From NCBI RefSeq assembly GCF_028736215.1, contig NZ_CP117883.1:1302001-1366000 (forward strand): a DNA stretch of 64,000 nt. Reading direction: 5' to 3'. This stretch comes from Mucilaginibacter sp. KACC 22773 (GTDB taxonomy: Bacteria; Bacteroidota; Bacteroidia; Sphingobacteriales; Sphingobacteriaceae). The notes beneath the pieces are model-generated. The model ran no database searches, was not told the origin of the DNA, and was given only the letters and a program-made list of their open reading frames with translations. The position numbers and the translations under genes are program-made. This document shows positions 20,801 to 29,285 of this stretch, piece after piece (the stretch's first letter is position 1; every line of letters starts with the position of its first letter).

Positions 20801-20963
20801 CGTTATTGGCAATATATAATACCCCCTGGTTATCCTGTGCCATCGTCCAGCTTTGTATGCCGGCGCCGTAAACGTTCATGGGATATTTTTCAACAAATAG
20901 CTGCTGGGCATTAATAAACGGTACATTGATAAGTAAAATGCAGCAAACTATCAGAAGGCGCAT
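17859..20963 (-). CDS. Propeller-type membrane sensor histidine kinase
   Basis: The 1034-aa protein starts with a signal peptide (cleavage near INAQQ). Some 650 residues of beta-propeller-like repeats follow (GVYLLNKDGE, NVWISHYNKGIYKL). Next is a Y_Y_Y fold (about 690-755, with FEDKWSGWS and DGDYTFFVRAKN), one membrane helix near 765-785, a coiled segment, a HisKA motif with the phospho-acceptor in ISHDLRGP, and an ATPase domain (NLIGNATKF, DTGGGM, GSGLGLSL). It stops after the kinase, so the response-regulator and AraC parts of classic hybrid systems are missing and a partner regulator must be elsewhere. It stands 63 bp from sucC. Confidence 0.92.
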   Translation of the reverse strand: MRLLIVCCILLINVPFINAQQLFVEKYPMNVYGAGIQSWTMAQDNQGVLYIANNDGVVKYDGLTWDLMPIANQNYVFSLGLDSKNKIFVGSYNELGYFRKDSAANYKYHTLLPLLPKTYKNLNDIRQTIVFNDEVFFNNNKNIFRYSQGTLKILNITDNWLFRLKKQLFSLGSNGLLVYKNDRFADAGFGKQIAGLHLKRIADYENDKYLLLDDNNRIWLLNPLEADSNKKMLLLTKNPVTTTKNVPVRSLLYLDMGKIALVAEEGVYLLNKDGETVNFNSKDMLGLNLNTGFCFLDKAQNIWLGADTYITQLVSSSPLSIYDNNNGLDGTILSLGKKNNDLYVGTDKALFYKNGNSTFSAIPGTESENWNMFNFGSKLYLAHRKGVFEIQGKKAIPLIHHWFIQTLGEIKNKPDCMIMGTYNTGIWLLSKEGNTWHEKKIRGFEQETRYIQQDDEGNVWISHYNKGIYKLRLNAQMDSVISTAFYDTKNGLPSTLNNRIYRLNNRIVATTTNGFYSYNKIKNRFEPDAILGKVSRGVCIYTATQTTRGDIYFWGAPSKKVQNAGVFIKQADGSFRLLFTPFKKIGLATHGLLPVDVDAPVLAAGTNEIWIGNLKRVVNYSPNQPTYYHKPLPVYIKTVKAADSTIFASGAGLPQNDIPFSKNRLKFIFTSPFFEDADKMQYQYQLNGFEDKWSGWSHDREVSFTNLADGDYTFFVRAKNIYGQISSTDAYSFHVNAPWFKTWWAYLFYAFTGSLLFYLFSIFNNGRIRRQKLALERKVTEKTRELRQKTDEILAQSKALQESNLTKDKLFSIISHDLRGPIGQLKQTLDLVKSGSISLEELEELIPHLDENIGSAFSLTDNLLYWAKSQMDGIQVHQVLFDVMEIADENYHLFKLNTDNKHIELVNNINKSIGVYGDRDMIKLVLRNLIGNATKFTPVNGKITLGYSTKPGFVEVYVEDTGGGMSAEDIAKIFRRENFHKDGTSGEKGSGLGLSLCQDFIEKNGGKLTIQSQLGKGSKISFWLKSDDKISPVK

Positions 20964-21139
20964 ATTTTATATTTAGGTGATTGCAATAATATTACTCCTT
21001 AAGGTTTTATTTCACAGGGGTGTATACGGCATATTAACTGTTTTGTTATACTATTTTAACATTATCAGCTTTAAATTTAATCATATTCTGCAGGTTTGTA
21101 GCGCCCCGATAAAATCAACCAAAATATTAACTTTGCGTT

Positions 21140-21793
21140 ATGCTTAAAGCTAAATCCATTTATAAATCATACGGGCAGTTACAGATATTAAAGGGTGTTG
21201 ACCTGGAGGTTAAACGAGGCGAAATTGTAACTATCGTTGGCGCATCAGGGGCCGGCAAAAGTAGCCTGCTTAATATTTTAGGCACGTTAGACAGGCCGGA
21301 TTCGGGGGAGTTATATATTAACGATATTGAGTTAAGCAAGCTTAATAATAAAAACTTAAGCGATTTCAGAAACCGTAAAATTGGCTTTATCTTCCAGTTT
21401 CATCATTTGCTGGCCGAGTTTACGGCGCTGGAAAATGTATGTATACCGGCATTTATTGCTGGTGTATCAAAGTCAAATGCCGAAAAAAAAGCCAAAGAGT
21501 TACTGGATTTGCTGGGATTGAGCGATAGGCTGAGCCATAAACCCAACCAACTTTCGGGCGGCGAACAACAACGGGTAGCCGTTGCCCGTGCCCTTATTAA
21601 TAACCCTGCATTAATATTTGCCGACGAACCATCGGGCAACCTCGATTCAGTAAACGCGCTGGAGTTGCATGAACTTTTCATTAAGTTGCGTAATGATTTT
21701 AATCAAACTTTTGTTATTGTTACTCATAATGAAGAACTTGCCGACCTATCTGACCGTACGGTTATTATGAAAGACGGTTTAATTGTACCATAA
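21140..21793 (+). CDS. ABC transporter ATP-binding protein, LolD/FtsE-like
   Basis: The 217-aa ATPase has Walker [10 protein letters not shown], signature [10 protein letters not shown], Walker [13 protein letters not shown] and the H-loop VTHNEEL. The sequence around [14 protein letters not shown] and [14 protein letters not shown] is typical of LolD, which powers lipoprotein release from the inner membrane through LolCE; no LolC/E gene is adjacent here. It opens a short rightward cluster with two small genes that follow after 14 bp. Confidence 0.85.
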   Translation: MLKAKSIYKSYGQLQILKGVDLEVKRGEIVTIVGASGAGKSSLLNILGTLDRPDSGELYINDIELSKLNNKNLSDFRNRKIGFIFQFHHLLAEFTALENVCIPAFIAGVSKSNAEKKAKELLDLLGLSDRLSHKPNQLSGGEQQRVAVARALINNPALIFADEPSGNLDSVNALELHELFIKLRNDFNQTFVIVTHNEELADLSDRTVIMKDGLIVP

Positions 21794-21807
21794 GCTTAGC
21801 TATTAAA

Positions 21808-22116
21808 TTGAAGATACTGATAACAGCAGCAACTGCTGCACAAGCTTATAAGCAAAAAAATAAATTAAACGGCGCCGATATTATTATGGGCGATTATATG
21901 GAATTGCCGGATTTTATGTTGAAGCCCGGCCAACTCATTCGCCTGCCTAATCCTGCATCGCCCAGTTACACGCATGAAATGCTGGCTTTATGCCTTGACT
22001 TGGGGGTAGACAAAGTTTATCTTTTCCGCGAACAGGAAACCGGCCTGTTAAAACAATCGGAAGTGTTATTTAACGAATATAATATAACAATCATTGCCGG
22101 CAACGATGAAGTATAA
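21808..22116 (+). CDS. Small protein of unknown function after lolD-like gene
   Basis: The 102-aa frame starts with TTG 14 bp after the previous stop; no ATG fits better. The product reads MKILITAATAAQAYK, then GADIIMGDYMELPDF, and LCLDLGVDKVYLFREQE. The alternation of short strands and helices suggests a small alpha/beta fold. I do not recognise it. Its end overlaps the start of the next gene by 11 bases, so the two are probably translated together. Confidence 0.65.
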   Translation: MKILITAATAAQAYKQKNKLNGADIIMGDYMELPDFMLKPGQLIRLPNPASPSYTHEMLALCLDLGVDKVYLFREQETGLLKQSEVLFNEYNITIIAGNDEV

Positions 22117-22714
22117 GGATATTGATAAGCGCAAAACCGCGTTTGTACTGGAGCTGGATGATGTGTTATACCCGGCCAAAGATTATATATACCAGGTTTA
22201 CTACCTGTTTGCAAACATGCTGGAGTATGTTGAACTGGTTGATGCCAAACAAGTAATTAGCTTGATGACAGATACCTATGTTGCCGAAGGGCCCGACTTT
22301 GTATTTGATAAGCTTGAAAAGGAATTTCCTGTCGCGGCGCAGTACCGGGACAAGTTTTACAACCTTTTTGATACCGCGAAGCTGCCCCTGAAATTGCTTT
22401 TGTACCAGAATATGCTTACCTTACTTCAGGAAATTGTTGTCGACCGTAAAAAGCTATTCATTGTAACCAACGGGAAAGTTACGCAGCAGGTAAATAAGAT
22501 AAGGCAGGTAGAGTGGCATAAACTTGAACCATACCTAATTTGCTACCTGGCCGATGAAACCGCCCCAAAACCCGAGCCAGATGTAATACACCTGTTAATG
22601 CAGGAGCATAACCTGCAACGAAGGGATATTTTGATGATAGGCAGTTCTGAGGTAGATAGCTTATGCGCCGAAACTGTTGGAATTGACTATTTAAGCGTAG
22701 ACAAATTTTTGTAA
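22106..22714 (+). CDS. HAD-superfamily hydrolase-like protein
   Basis: The 202-aa product has FVLELDDVLYPA (motif I region; the usual DxDxT/V reads L-D-D-V), KKLFIVTNGKV (motif II) and APKPEPDVIHLLMQEH, ILMIGSSEVDSLCAETVG (motifs III/IV). This is the set of HAD phosphatases, though the motif I first Asp is replaced by Glu (E-L-D-D), so activity is uncertain. The ATG at 22106 lies inside the previous gene's end and is preferred over TTG at 22094. Confidence 0.75.
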   Translation: MKYKDIDKRKTAFVLELDDVLYPAKDYIYQVYYLFANMLEYVELVDAKQVISLMTDTYVAEGPDFVFDKLEKEFPVAAQYRDKFYNLFDTAKLPLKLLLYQNMLTLLQEIVVDRKKLFIVTNGKVTQQVNKIRQVEWHKLEPYLICYLADETAPKPEPDVIHLLMQEHNLQRRDILMIGSSEVDSLCAETVGIDYLSVDKFL

Positions 22715-22768
22715 CACCTGTTGTAACATACTTATTTTTATTTCGTTAACACATTATATTTGTTGTAC

Positions 22769-24280
22769 ATGAAAAAAATATTATACTTGATCATCATCCT
22801 TGCCGCCGGTTTGTTATCAGCTTGTCATAAGGATAAAAAAATAATCGTCAACGGTACCGATTCTACCGCAATCAAATTAGAAATATCTAACCTGATCAAG
22901 GATTCGGTTTACCTGTATACTAAAGAAACCTATTTATGGTATGATGCTATTCCGGATTATAAAACATTTGCTCCACGTTCATTCACGGGAACTAACGAAA
23001 TAGCCGCACTTACCAGCGAGGTGGATAAACTATCGCAATATAAAATTAACCCGGCAACAAGCCTTCCATATGAATACTATGCGGCCGATCCTGGCTCGGC
23101 TAAATACTCGTTTATTGATGATGGGTCTGTTTCTTCAGAACTGGGCGGTGTAAGCGGCGATTTTGGATTCTCGGTGTTGTACCAGGAAACCAACGATCTG
23201 CGCGTAAAATATGTATATCCTGGTTCGCCTGCTGATAGTGCAGGCATAAAAAGGGGCGATCAGATAGTAAAACTTAATAGCCGCACCAGTTTGGATTATG
23301 ATAACGGCGCCAATGTAAACTTTGTAGTAAATGCGATTTTTGGCACCAGCCCAATTACTATGACACTTAAAAAGGCCAACAATACTACAGCTGACGTGTC
23401 GTTAAGTGTGGCCGATTATACCATTAACCCGGTTTTAAAATACAAGGTTTTTACTATGGGTGATAAAAAAATAGGGTATGTTGTTTTTAATACTTTTACA
23501 GTAATAGCTAACGCCCGCCCCCAATTATTAAAAGCCTTTAATGCCTTTAGCGCTGCAGGTGTTACTGACCTGGTTGTTGACCTGCGCTATAATGGCGGTG
23601 GAAGTGTTGAAACAGCCGAATACCTGGATAACCTGATTGTACCTGCTGCAAAAAGCGGCACCCAGATGTTTACTTATTATTATAATAATAAGCTGCAAGC
23701 CGATAACCACCCATTGCTAAGCGCTATATATGATATTAATAAAGGCGATTTTTTACCGGCTAACAACCGGGTTAATTTCGCCAAAAGTGGTTCGCTGAAT
23801 GTAAGTAAAGTGTTTTTTATAGTAACCGGCTCAACTGCATCGGCAAGTGAACTAACTATTAATAACCTGCGCCCCGAAATGGAAGTTAAACTTATAGGTC
23901 GCACCAGTTACGGTAAACCGGTAGGTTTTTTTGCTATCGATATCAATAAATACCAATTATATGTGCCGCAGTTTGAAACCAAAAACTCGGCCAACCAGGG
24001 TGGGTATTATTCGGGGATGACGCCAGGTTCAACAGATTACCCGGGTAAACTTGATTATGATGATGTTACCAAGGATTTTGGCGATAGTACAGAAGTATTA
24101 TTGCAACATGCCCTAAACTATATTACTACGGGCGTTTATGACGTGTCTGGCCCGAAAGTTCAAAGCTTGTCAAAAACTAAAACTATGTCGGCACAGCAGG
24201 TTTCAGACATGACACTAAAACTGGACGAACGTAAGTTTAAAGGAATGGTAGGAGGAAAGAAGGAACTTCGCCATAGATAA
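22769..24280 (+). CDS. S41 family peptidase lipoprotein with PDZ domain
   Basis: The product is about 503 aa. A lysine-led signal ends in the lipobox LLSAC, so it is probably lipid-anchored. A PDZ-like region (about 125-200; GFSVLYQETNDLRVKYV, SPADSAGIKRGDQIVKLN) precedes the S41 core: VVDLRYNGGGSV, then TGSTASASELT with the likely nucleophilic Ser and GRTSYGKPVG with the likely general-base Lys. This is the C-terminal processing protease fold, as in many Bacteroidota periplasmic proteins. The start is the ATG at 22769; TTG at 22760 is less likely. Confidence 0.9.
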   Translation: MKKILYLIIILAAGLLSACHKDKKIIVNGTDSTAIKLEISNLIKDSVYLYTKETYLWYDAIPDYKTFAPRSFTGTNEIAALTSEVDKLSQYKINPATSLPYEYYAADPGSAKYSFIDDGSVSSELGGVSGDFGFSVLYQETNDLRVKYVYPGSPADSAGIKRGDQIVKLNSRTSLDYDNGANVNFVVNAIFGTSPITMTLKKANNTTADVSLSVADYTINPVLKYKVFTMGDKKIGYVVFNTFTVIANARPQLLKAFNAFSAAGVTDLVVDLRYNGGGSVETAEYLDNLIVPAAKSGTQMFTYYYNNKLQADNHPLLSAIYDINKGDFLPANNRVNFAKSGSLNVSKVFFIVTGSTASASELTINNLRPEMEVKLIGRTSYGKPVGFFAIDINKYQLYVPQFETKNSANQGGYYSGMTPGSTDYPGKLDYDDVTKDFGDSTEVLLQHALNYITTGVYDVSGPKVQSLSKTKTMSAQQVSDMTLKLDERKFKGMVGGKKELRHR

Positions 24281-24302
24281 GCGGAAAGCATTGAATCTTA
24301 TT

Positions 24303-24340
24303 AAAAAGGGGCAAGGGATATTTATCTTTTGCCCCTTTTT
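24303..24340 (+). terminator. Strong hairpin after the S41 protease
   Basis: AAAAAGGGGCAA pairs with TTGCCCCTTTTT around a 14-nt loop, 22 bp past the stop codon. It can work in both directions. Confidence 0.9.
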
Positions 24341-24422
24341 AATTTAAGTTGTAATATCTGCTTTTACAAAATTTGCGGCATTGATGTTTAGTATCTTCTG
24401 TAACTTCGAATTCCTTGGAGGG

Positions 24423-24540
24423 GTGACCCGTTCGGGGGTAATGGTGAGAAATCTTCTATGCCATACCCAACTGTGCATATCGCTCGTATAGAATTTCTTC
24501 ATACCCTACCCAATGGTCACCTTCGCCCGTCGAAATGATA
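24423..24540. repeat. Degenerate relative of the 16,330 palindrome
   Basis: GAGAAATCTTCTAT (24447-24460) and ATAGAATTTCTTC (24487-24499) mirror each other, with TCGAAATGAT at the right end. They correspond in order to the inner and outer arms of the element at 16330-16462, but are much decayed. The rest of the 24341-24671 gap shows no gene. Confidence 0.45.
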
Positions 24541-24671
24541 ACTATTTCTTACATAATATACCCAAAGGTGTAAACACGGTGGAGGGGAGGATAAAGCGAT
24601 AGCGGCGTGCGCCGTTGGTGCTATATGTTTGGGGGAAACAAACTGCCCTGCCTACTTTTAGCGAAATACAT

Positions 24672-27600
24672 TTAATCAGCAAGTTCCCGCAAATCAACAG
24701 CGACTACGCGCGATATTCCCTGCTCAACCATGGTTACGCCATAAATGACATCGGTACTGGCAATGGTGCGTTTATTGTGCGATACAATGATGAATTGCGA
24801 ATCTTTGGAAAAGGTGCGGATGATGTTGTTAAATTTATCAATATTGGTATCATCAAGCGGGGCATCCACCTCATCAAAAATACAAAAGGGGGCAGGCTTT
24901 AACAGGTAAAGTGAAAACAGTATGGCTGTTGCTGTAAGTGTTTTTTCTCCCCCGGATAGCTGGTTGATGGATAACGGGCGTTTCCCTTTTGGCTTTGCGA
25001 TGATGTCAATGTCCGATTCCAGCGGGTGGCTTGGGTCGGTCAGGATCAAATCGCATGAATCTTCGTCATTAAACAATGAGCGGAATACTTTGATGAAGTT
25101 TTCGCGCACCATGACAAAGGCGTGCATAAATTTTTCTTTAGCGGTATCATCAATCTCCTGGATGGTGGCCAGCAGCGATGCCTTAGCTTCGCTCAGGTCC
25201 TTCTTTTGGGCTTGGATGAAGGTGTAACGCTCATTCATCTCATTGTATGCCTCAACCGCCATAGGGTTGATGGCACCAAAATCGTCCAGCTGTTTTTTTA
25301 GTTTTTCGGCCTTTTCGCGCAGTTCCTGTTCGCTTTCGGCCGGTGTTTCGGTTTCCGGCAGGTCTTCAATATCGATATTAAACTCAACCGAGAGGCGTTC
25401 TTTAAGCGCGTTTAGTTCCAGTTTCAGGTTATTACGCTCATCGCGAAGCTCATTTTCAATCACCTCGTGGTTGTCTTTTTTACGGCGAAGCGCGGTTATC
25501 TCGTTTTCGTTTTCGGTAATGATGCCACGCCATTGATAGTATTCCTGCTCGGCCTGTTGGGTGGCTTTTTCCAGGTTTTCCTTCTGCTCGTACATCTCCA
25601 GCAGGTCATCGTCGGAGTTGTCAGATTGCTTCAGGTTATCCTGGATGGCAATTTTTACTTTTTCCAGTTCGGCGCTGTTTTGTTTTATGCGGGCCTCCAG
25701 GTTTTCCTGCTGATTATCGCGGTATTCCAGGTCTTTTACCAGGCCTGATACCTTGTTTTGCTGTTGGTGAAAACGGATATTCTCCTGGTTAAAGGCGTTT
25801 GACTGTACCGATACATATTCGTTCAGTTCGTTAAATTCGGCCTGTTTGTCAACCAGCAGTTCGCTTTGAATTTGCTTCTGGGCTTTTAAATCGGCCAATT
25901 GTGGGTGCAGGGCTTCCATTTCGGCTTTAATGCCTTCAATTTTGCGGGCTATATCATCCTTACGATTAAGGCTGTTTTCAATAAATGTTTGGTACTGCTC
26001 CTGCCGGGTTTTTACCGTGATCAGTTCGGTATTTAGCCGGTTGATGATCATTTGCTGCTCATTGATCTCGGTGTTTTTAGTTGATGATCTTAAGGCAGAT
26101 AATCTGCTCTGTAATTCGTCGGATTTGCTTTTCTGCGTGTTAACCAGGCTTTCGATGCCTTTAATTTCTTTAGCCAGGTTTTCCAGATTTTTGGCGCGCC
26201 CAATCCTTTTCCCCTCAAACAAACCTACCGATCCGCCGGCCATGGTATGCCTGGATTTGTTGAATTTGCCGCTTTTGCCAATCAGCACCACGCCATCGGG
26301 CAGGGCAGCGTTGTTAATTTGCTGGTCTTTATCGTCATCAACCAGGAATACATCTTTCAACAGATGGTTGCACAGGTTAATGTAGCGTTTATCAACCTCG
26401 ATAACCTTAAGGGCCGATACCGCACCCGCATTTTCAAAAGCAGGGTTAGTCGGGTTTATCTCGTTATAATTTTCAAGGATAAAGAAATGCGCGCGGCCAC
26501 GCGACGAATTGCTCAATAGCTGGATAGCCTTTATAGCTTCATCATAATTTTCAACTACGTAGTAGTTCATCAGCGGCTCCAGGTAGTTTTCAATAGCTAC
26601 GCGGTATTCCTCTTTACAAAACAGTACATCGCTAAACAAGGGGGCATTTTTTGCCCAGTCGGTATTTTTCTTTAAAAAGCGGATAGACTCAGGGAAACCT
26701 TCCAGGTTATCAACCATGCTTTTGGTAAGGTTGTACTCGTTTTGTTTGGCATCCAGCTTGCGGCTTTCTTTAATGATGGTATCTTTTACCAAACTCAGTT
26801 CGGCATCCGTTTCGGCTATCTGCTCCTTTAACTTGTTTTCAAAATCAAGGGCCTGCTGGTAATCAAAATCCAGCGTTTCCTTCCTGTTTTGCAGCTCGGC
26901 AACCACCTGGTTAAAGTGCGAAAGTTCCACCTCTTTATTGGTGGTATCTTCCATGTTGCGCTGGCTTTCCTGCTCCAGCGCCTGTTGCTGAATTTGCAGG
27001 ATATCGATATCCTTTTCTGCCTTATAGGCCTGGTTTTGCAGGCGGGTGTTAATGCCGGTTATTTCGGTCAATTCGTTTCGGGCCGATGTTTGCTGCAGGC
27101 GTAACTCGTCAACCGCTTCTTTTAAATCGGCCAGGCGGGTTTTAATAGTTTGCAGGGTTTCATCTTCAAGCGCCTTTTCTTCTGACAGGCGTTTGATGTT
27201 GTAAAAAACGTGGTTTAACTGGTTTTTATCTTTGTCAAGTTCCTCGGTTAACCGAGCTTCCTTATCCTGCTGAAATTTTAGCTGCTCGTTCTTAATCTTT
27301 TTCTCGCTTTCGTAAGCGCGAATCTTCGATACAAACTCGTTGGTGGTTTTTTGCTGTACCGATAGGTTTTTCTCTTTGGTAATGCTATCCAGCTTTTGTT
27401 GTTGCAGGGCAGCCTCCAAAGTATCTATCTGGGCAACAATGCCGCCTTTATCGGCTTTTTGCTTTTGCTCCTGGTCCTGAATTTTTGCCAACGATTCGCT
27501 GAAAGATACTATCCTAAATGAGGCCAGCATAATGCTCAGCGATTTATACTGATCCTTTATCCGGTAATAGCGCTCGGTTTTTTTGGCCTGGTTCTCCAGT

Positions 27601-28211
27601 GTTTTCAGGTTCTTTTCAATCTCGAAAAGCAGGTCTTCAACACGTTCTAAATCGGCTTCGGTATCTTTTAGCTTATTAAAAGTTTGTTTTTTGCGCAGTT
27701 TGTACTTAGATATGCCGGATGCTTCCTCGAATAAATTGCGGCGAGAGCCTTCCTTGTTGGTGATGATCTCGTCAATCATCCGCAGCTCGATGATGGAGTA
27801 CGAATCTGAGCCGATACCCGTGTCCAGGAAAAGATCGGTAATGTCTTTTAAGCGGCATTGCACATCATTCAACCGGTACTCGCTTTCGCCGGTGCGGTAA
27901 AGCTTGCGGGTAAGGGTAACCTGCGAGTAATCAGTGGGCAGTACGTTTTTGGTATTATCAAAAGTAAGGGAAACTTCGGCAAGGTTGGCTGCTTTACGGG
28001 TTTTGGTACCGTTAAATATCACGTTATCCATCTTCTCCGACCGGAGCATCTTGGTGCTTTGTTCGCCCAGTACCCAGCGGATAGAGTCGACGACGTTTGA
28101 TTTACCGCAGCCATTGGGCCCAACAATAGCAGTTACACCCTCATTAAAATTAATGGTGATCTTATCTCCAAAACTCTTAAAGCCCTTGATTTCTAAGCGG
28201 GTAAGCTGCAT
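24672..28211 (-). CDS. smc: Chromosome segregation protein SMC
   Basis: The 1179-aa protein has Walker A GPNGCGKSN at residues 31-39, a long coiled coil to about 500, and a hinge (about 510-690 with the FLKKNTDWAKNAPLFSDV region). A second coiled coil to about 1010 follows, then signature QLSGGEKTLTATAILFSLYL and Walker B PFCIFDEVDAPLDD. SMC dimers load on DNA with ScpAB and organise the chromosome. The ScpA/B genes are not seen here. It is a single long leftward gene; the gap upstream (28212-28536) probably holds its promoter. Confidence 0.97.
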   Translation of the reverse strand: MQLTRLEIKGFKSFGDKITINFNEGVTAIVGPNGCGKSNVVDSIRWVLGEQSTKMLRSEKMDNVIFNGTKTRKAANLAEVSLTFDNTKNVLPTDYSQVTLTRKLYRTGESEYRLNDVQCRLKDITDLFLDTGIGSDSYSIIELRMIDEIITNKEGSRRNLFEEASGISKYKLRKKQTFNKLKDTEADLERVEDLLFEIEKNLKTLENQAKKTERYYRIKDQYKSLSIMLASFRIVSFSESLAKIQDQEQKQKADKGGIVAQIDTLEAALQQQKLDSITKEKNLSVQQKTTNEFVSKIRAYESEKKIKNEQLKFQQDKEARLTEELDKDKNQLNHVFYNIKRLSEEKALEDETLQTIKTRLADLKEAVDELRLQQTSARNELTEITGINTRLQNQAYKAEKDIDILQIQQQALEQESQRNMEDTTNKEVELSHFNQVVAELQNRKETLDFDYQQALDFENKLKEQIAETDAELSLVKDTIIKESRKLDAKQNEYNLTKSMVDNLEGFPESIRFLKKNTDWAKNAPLFSDVLFCKEEYRVAIENYLEPLMNYYVVENYDEAIKAIQLLSNSSRGRAHFFILENYNEINPTNPAFENAGAVSALKVIEVDKRYINLCNHLLKDVFLVDDDKDQQINNAALPDGVVLIGKSGKFNKSRHTMAGGSVGLFEGKRIGRAKNLENLAKEIKGIESLVNTQKSKSDELQSRLSALRSSTKNTEINEQQMIINRLNTELITVKTRQEQYQTFIENSLNRKDDIARKIEGIKAEMEALHPQLADLKAQKQIQSELLVDKQAEFNELNEYVSVQSNAFNQENIRFHQQQNKVSGLVKDLEYRDNQQENLEARIKQNSAELEKVKIAIQDNLKQSDNSDDDLLEMYEQKENLEKATQQAEQEYYQWRGIITENENEITALRRKKDNHEVIENELRDERNNLKLELNALKERLSVEFNIDIEDLPETETPAESEQELREKAEKLKKQLDDFGAINPMAVEAYNEMNERYTFIQAQKKDLSEAKASLLATIQEIDDTAKEKFMHAFVMVRENFIKVFRSLFNDEDSCDLILTDPSHPLESDIDIIAKPKGKRPLSINQLSGGEKTLTATAILFSLYLLKPAPFCIFDEVDAPLDDTNIDKFNNIIRTFSKDSQFIIVSHNKRTIASTDVIYGVTMVEQGISRVVAVDLRELAD

Positions 28212-28261
28212 TTAATTTGTTGTATCCCTTGCAAAAATTTAACCTTCAAAGTAATCATAAA

Positions 28262-28450
28262 AAAATGATTTTATTAAACTTTTTTAGACGAATTGTCTGA
28301 GGGCTGGGTTATGAGGTCTGAGGTCAGAGTTTTTAGCTTTTAACAGGTTTGTACTCTGTAATCAGATGACAGATTTCAGCCTCCCAGGCTTCCAGCCTCA
28401 GATCTCTGAGCCCAGACCCCAGATATCCGACCTCAGAAACTTAATAAAGC
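28262..28450. repeat. Low-complexity CTGAGGTC-type inverted repeat
   Basis: The stretch holds several imperfect copies of TCTGAGGTC in both orientations (28309-28330 and 28380-28438). It can fold on itself and codes for nothing convincing. Such TCAGAGGTCTGAGG-like tracts look like dispersed intergenic repeats. Confidence 0.4.
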
Positions 28451-28536
28451 TTAACCTAAACTTAAAACAAATAATGCCATAGTTTTTATAATACTGAGTA
28501 ACTTTATATCAGCATTAACCAATAAAACCAATTGAG

Positions 28537-28902
28537 ATGAACACACAGGAAGTAGCTGAAAAATTAGTTGAGTTTTGCCGCGAAGGCAAAAATTTAGATG
28601 CCATAAGTGAGCTGTATGCTGATGATGTGGTAAGCCACGAACCAAAAGGTTCGCACATGGAGCTTTCAGAGGGTAAGGAAGCCGCGATAGCCAAAAACCA
28701 GCAATGGTATGATATGGTTGAAGAGGTTCACAGCGGCCAGGTATCTGACCCGATTGTAAGCGGTAACTTTTTTGCAGTAACCATGGATATGGATGTAACC
28801 TATAAAGGCCAGGGCCGCAGCATGATGAGCGAAGTTTGCGTTTACGAAGTTAAAGCCGGTAAAATTGTAACCGAAACATTTTTTTATAACCTTCCGCAAT
28901 AA
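28537..28902 (+). CDS. SnoaL/NTF2-like fold protein
   Basis: The 121-aa single-domain protein has EVAEKLVEFCREGKN, LYADDVVSHEP, FFAVTMDMDVTYKGQGR, and EVKAGKIVTETFFY. This order of helices and strands is typical of SnoaL-like cone-fold proteins, used as isomerases, cyclases or ligand binders. No specific catalytic pair can be assigned from the sequence alone. It is a single gene with its own terminator. Confidence 0.85.
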   Translation: MNTQEVAEKLVEFCREGKNLDAISELYADDVVSHEPKGSHMELSEGKEAAIAKNQQWYDMVEEVHSGQVSDPIVSGNFFAVTMDMDVTYKGQGRSMMSEVCVYEVKAGKIVTETFFYNLPQ

Positions 28903-28913
28903 ACCTAAACGTT

Positions 28914-28948
28914 AAAGCCCTCCGGATGTACTATCGGGAGGGCTTTTT
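28914..28948 (+). terminator. Rho-independent terminator after the SnoaL-like gene
   Basis: AAAGCCCTCC pairs with GGGAGGGCTTT around a GC-poor loop and is followed by T residues, 12 bp past the stop. Confidence 0.9.
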
Positions 28949-28950
28949 AA

Positions 28951-29223
28951 TTATGGGCGCGGCGGCGTTGGCAAATTCAAAGGGTTTGGCGGTGCAGGCG
29001 GACGCGGCGGCAATTTGATATGCAGCCTGCGGTGCCTGTGGATGCGACGGTGACGCCTCCTGAACGGATTTGGCGGTGCAGGCGGACGTGGTGGCGGTGG
29101 CGGAAGCTTGATTTGTAAAACAGATGTTGCCGCAACAGCGGGTAATGCTTCGGCTGTGGCATCAAAAGCCTCAAAGCTCATTAACGCTATGGTTGCAATC
29201 GTGATAATTTTTGTGATTCTCAT
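28951..29223 (-). CDS. Small exported proline/arginine-rich protein
   Basis: The 90-aa product has a hydrophobic signal (MRITKIITIATIALMSF) with a possible cleavage after TAEA, then a mature peptide made almost only of Pro, Arg and His. A unit IKLPPxPPRPPAPPNP occurs twice (about residues 38-52 and 70-80) around a basic RRRHRRIHRHRR block. Biased composition and tandem repeat make homology hard to judge. The signal peptide and uninterrupted frame favour a real gene; function unknown. Confidence 0.5.
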   Translation of the reverse strand: MRITKIITIATIALMSFEAFDATAEALPAVAATSVLQIKLPPPPPRPPAPPNPFRRRHRRIHRHRRLHIKLPPRPPAPPNPLNLPTPPRP

Positions 29224-29285
29224 ATACTTGTAATTAATTGGATCAAAGCAATTTCAACATTATAACTGCAAAAAGCAACAATTGT

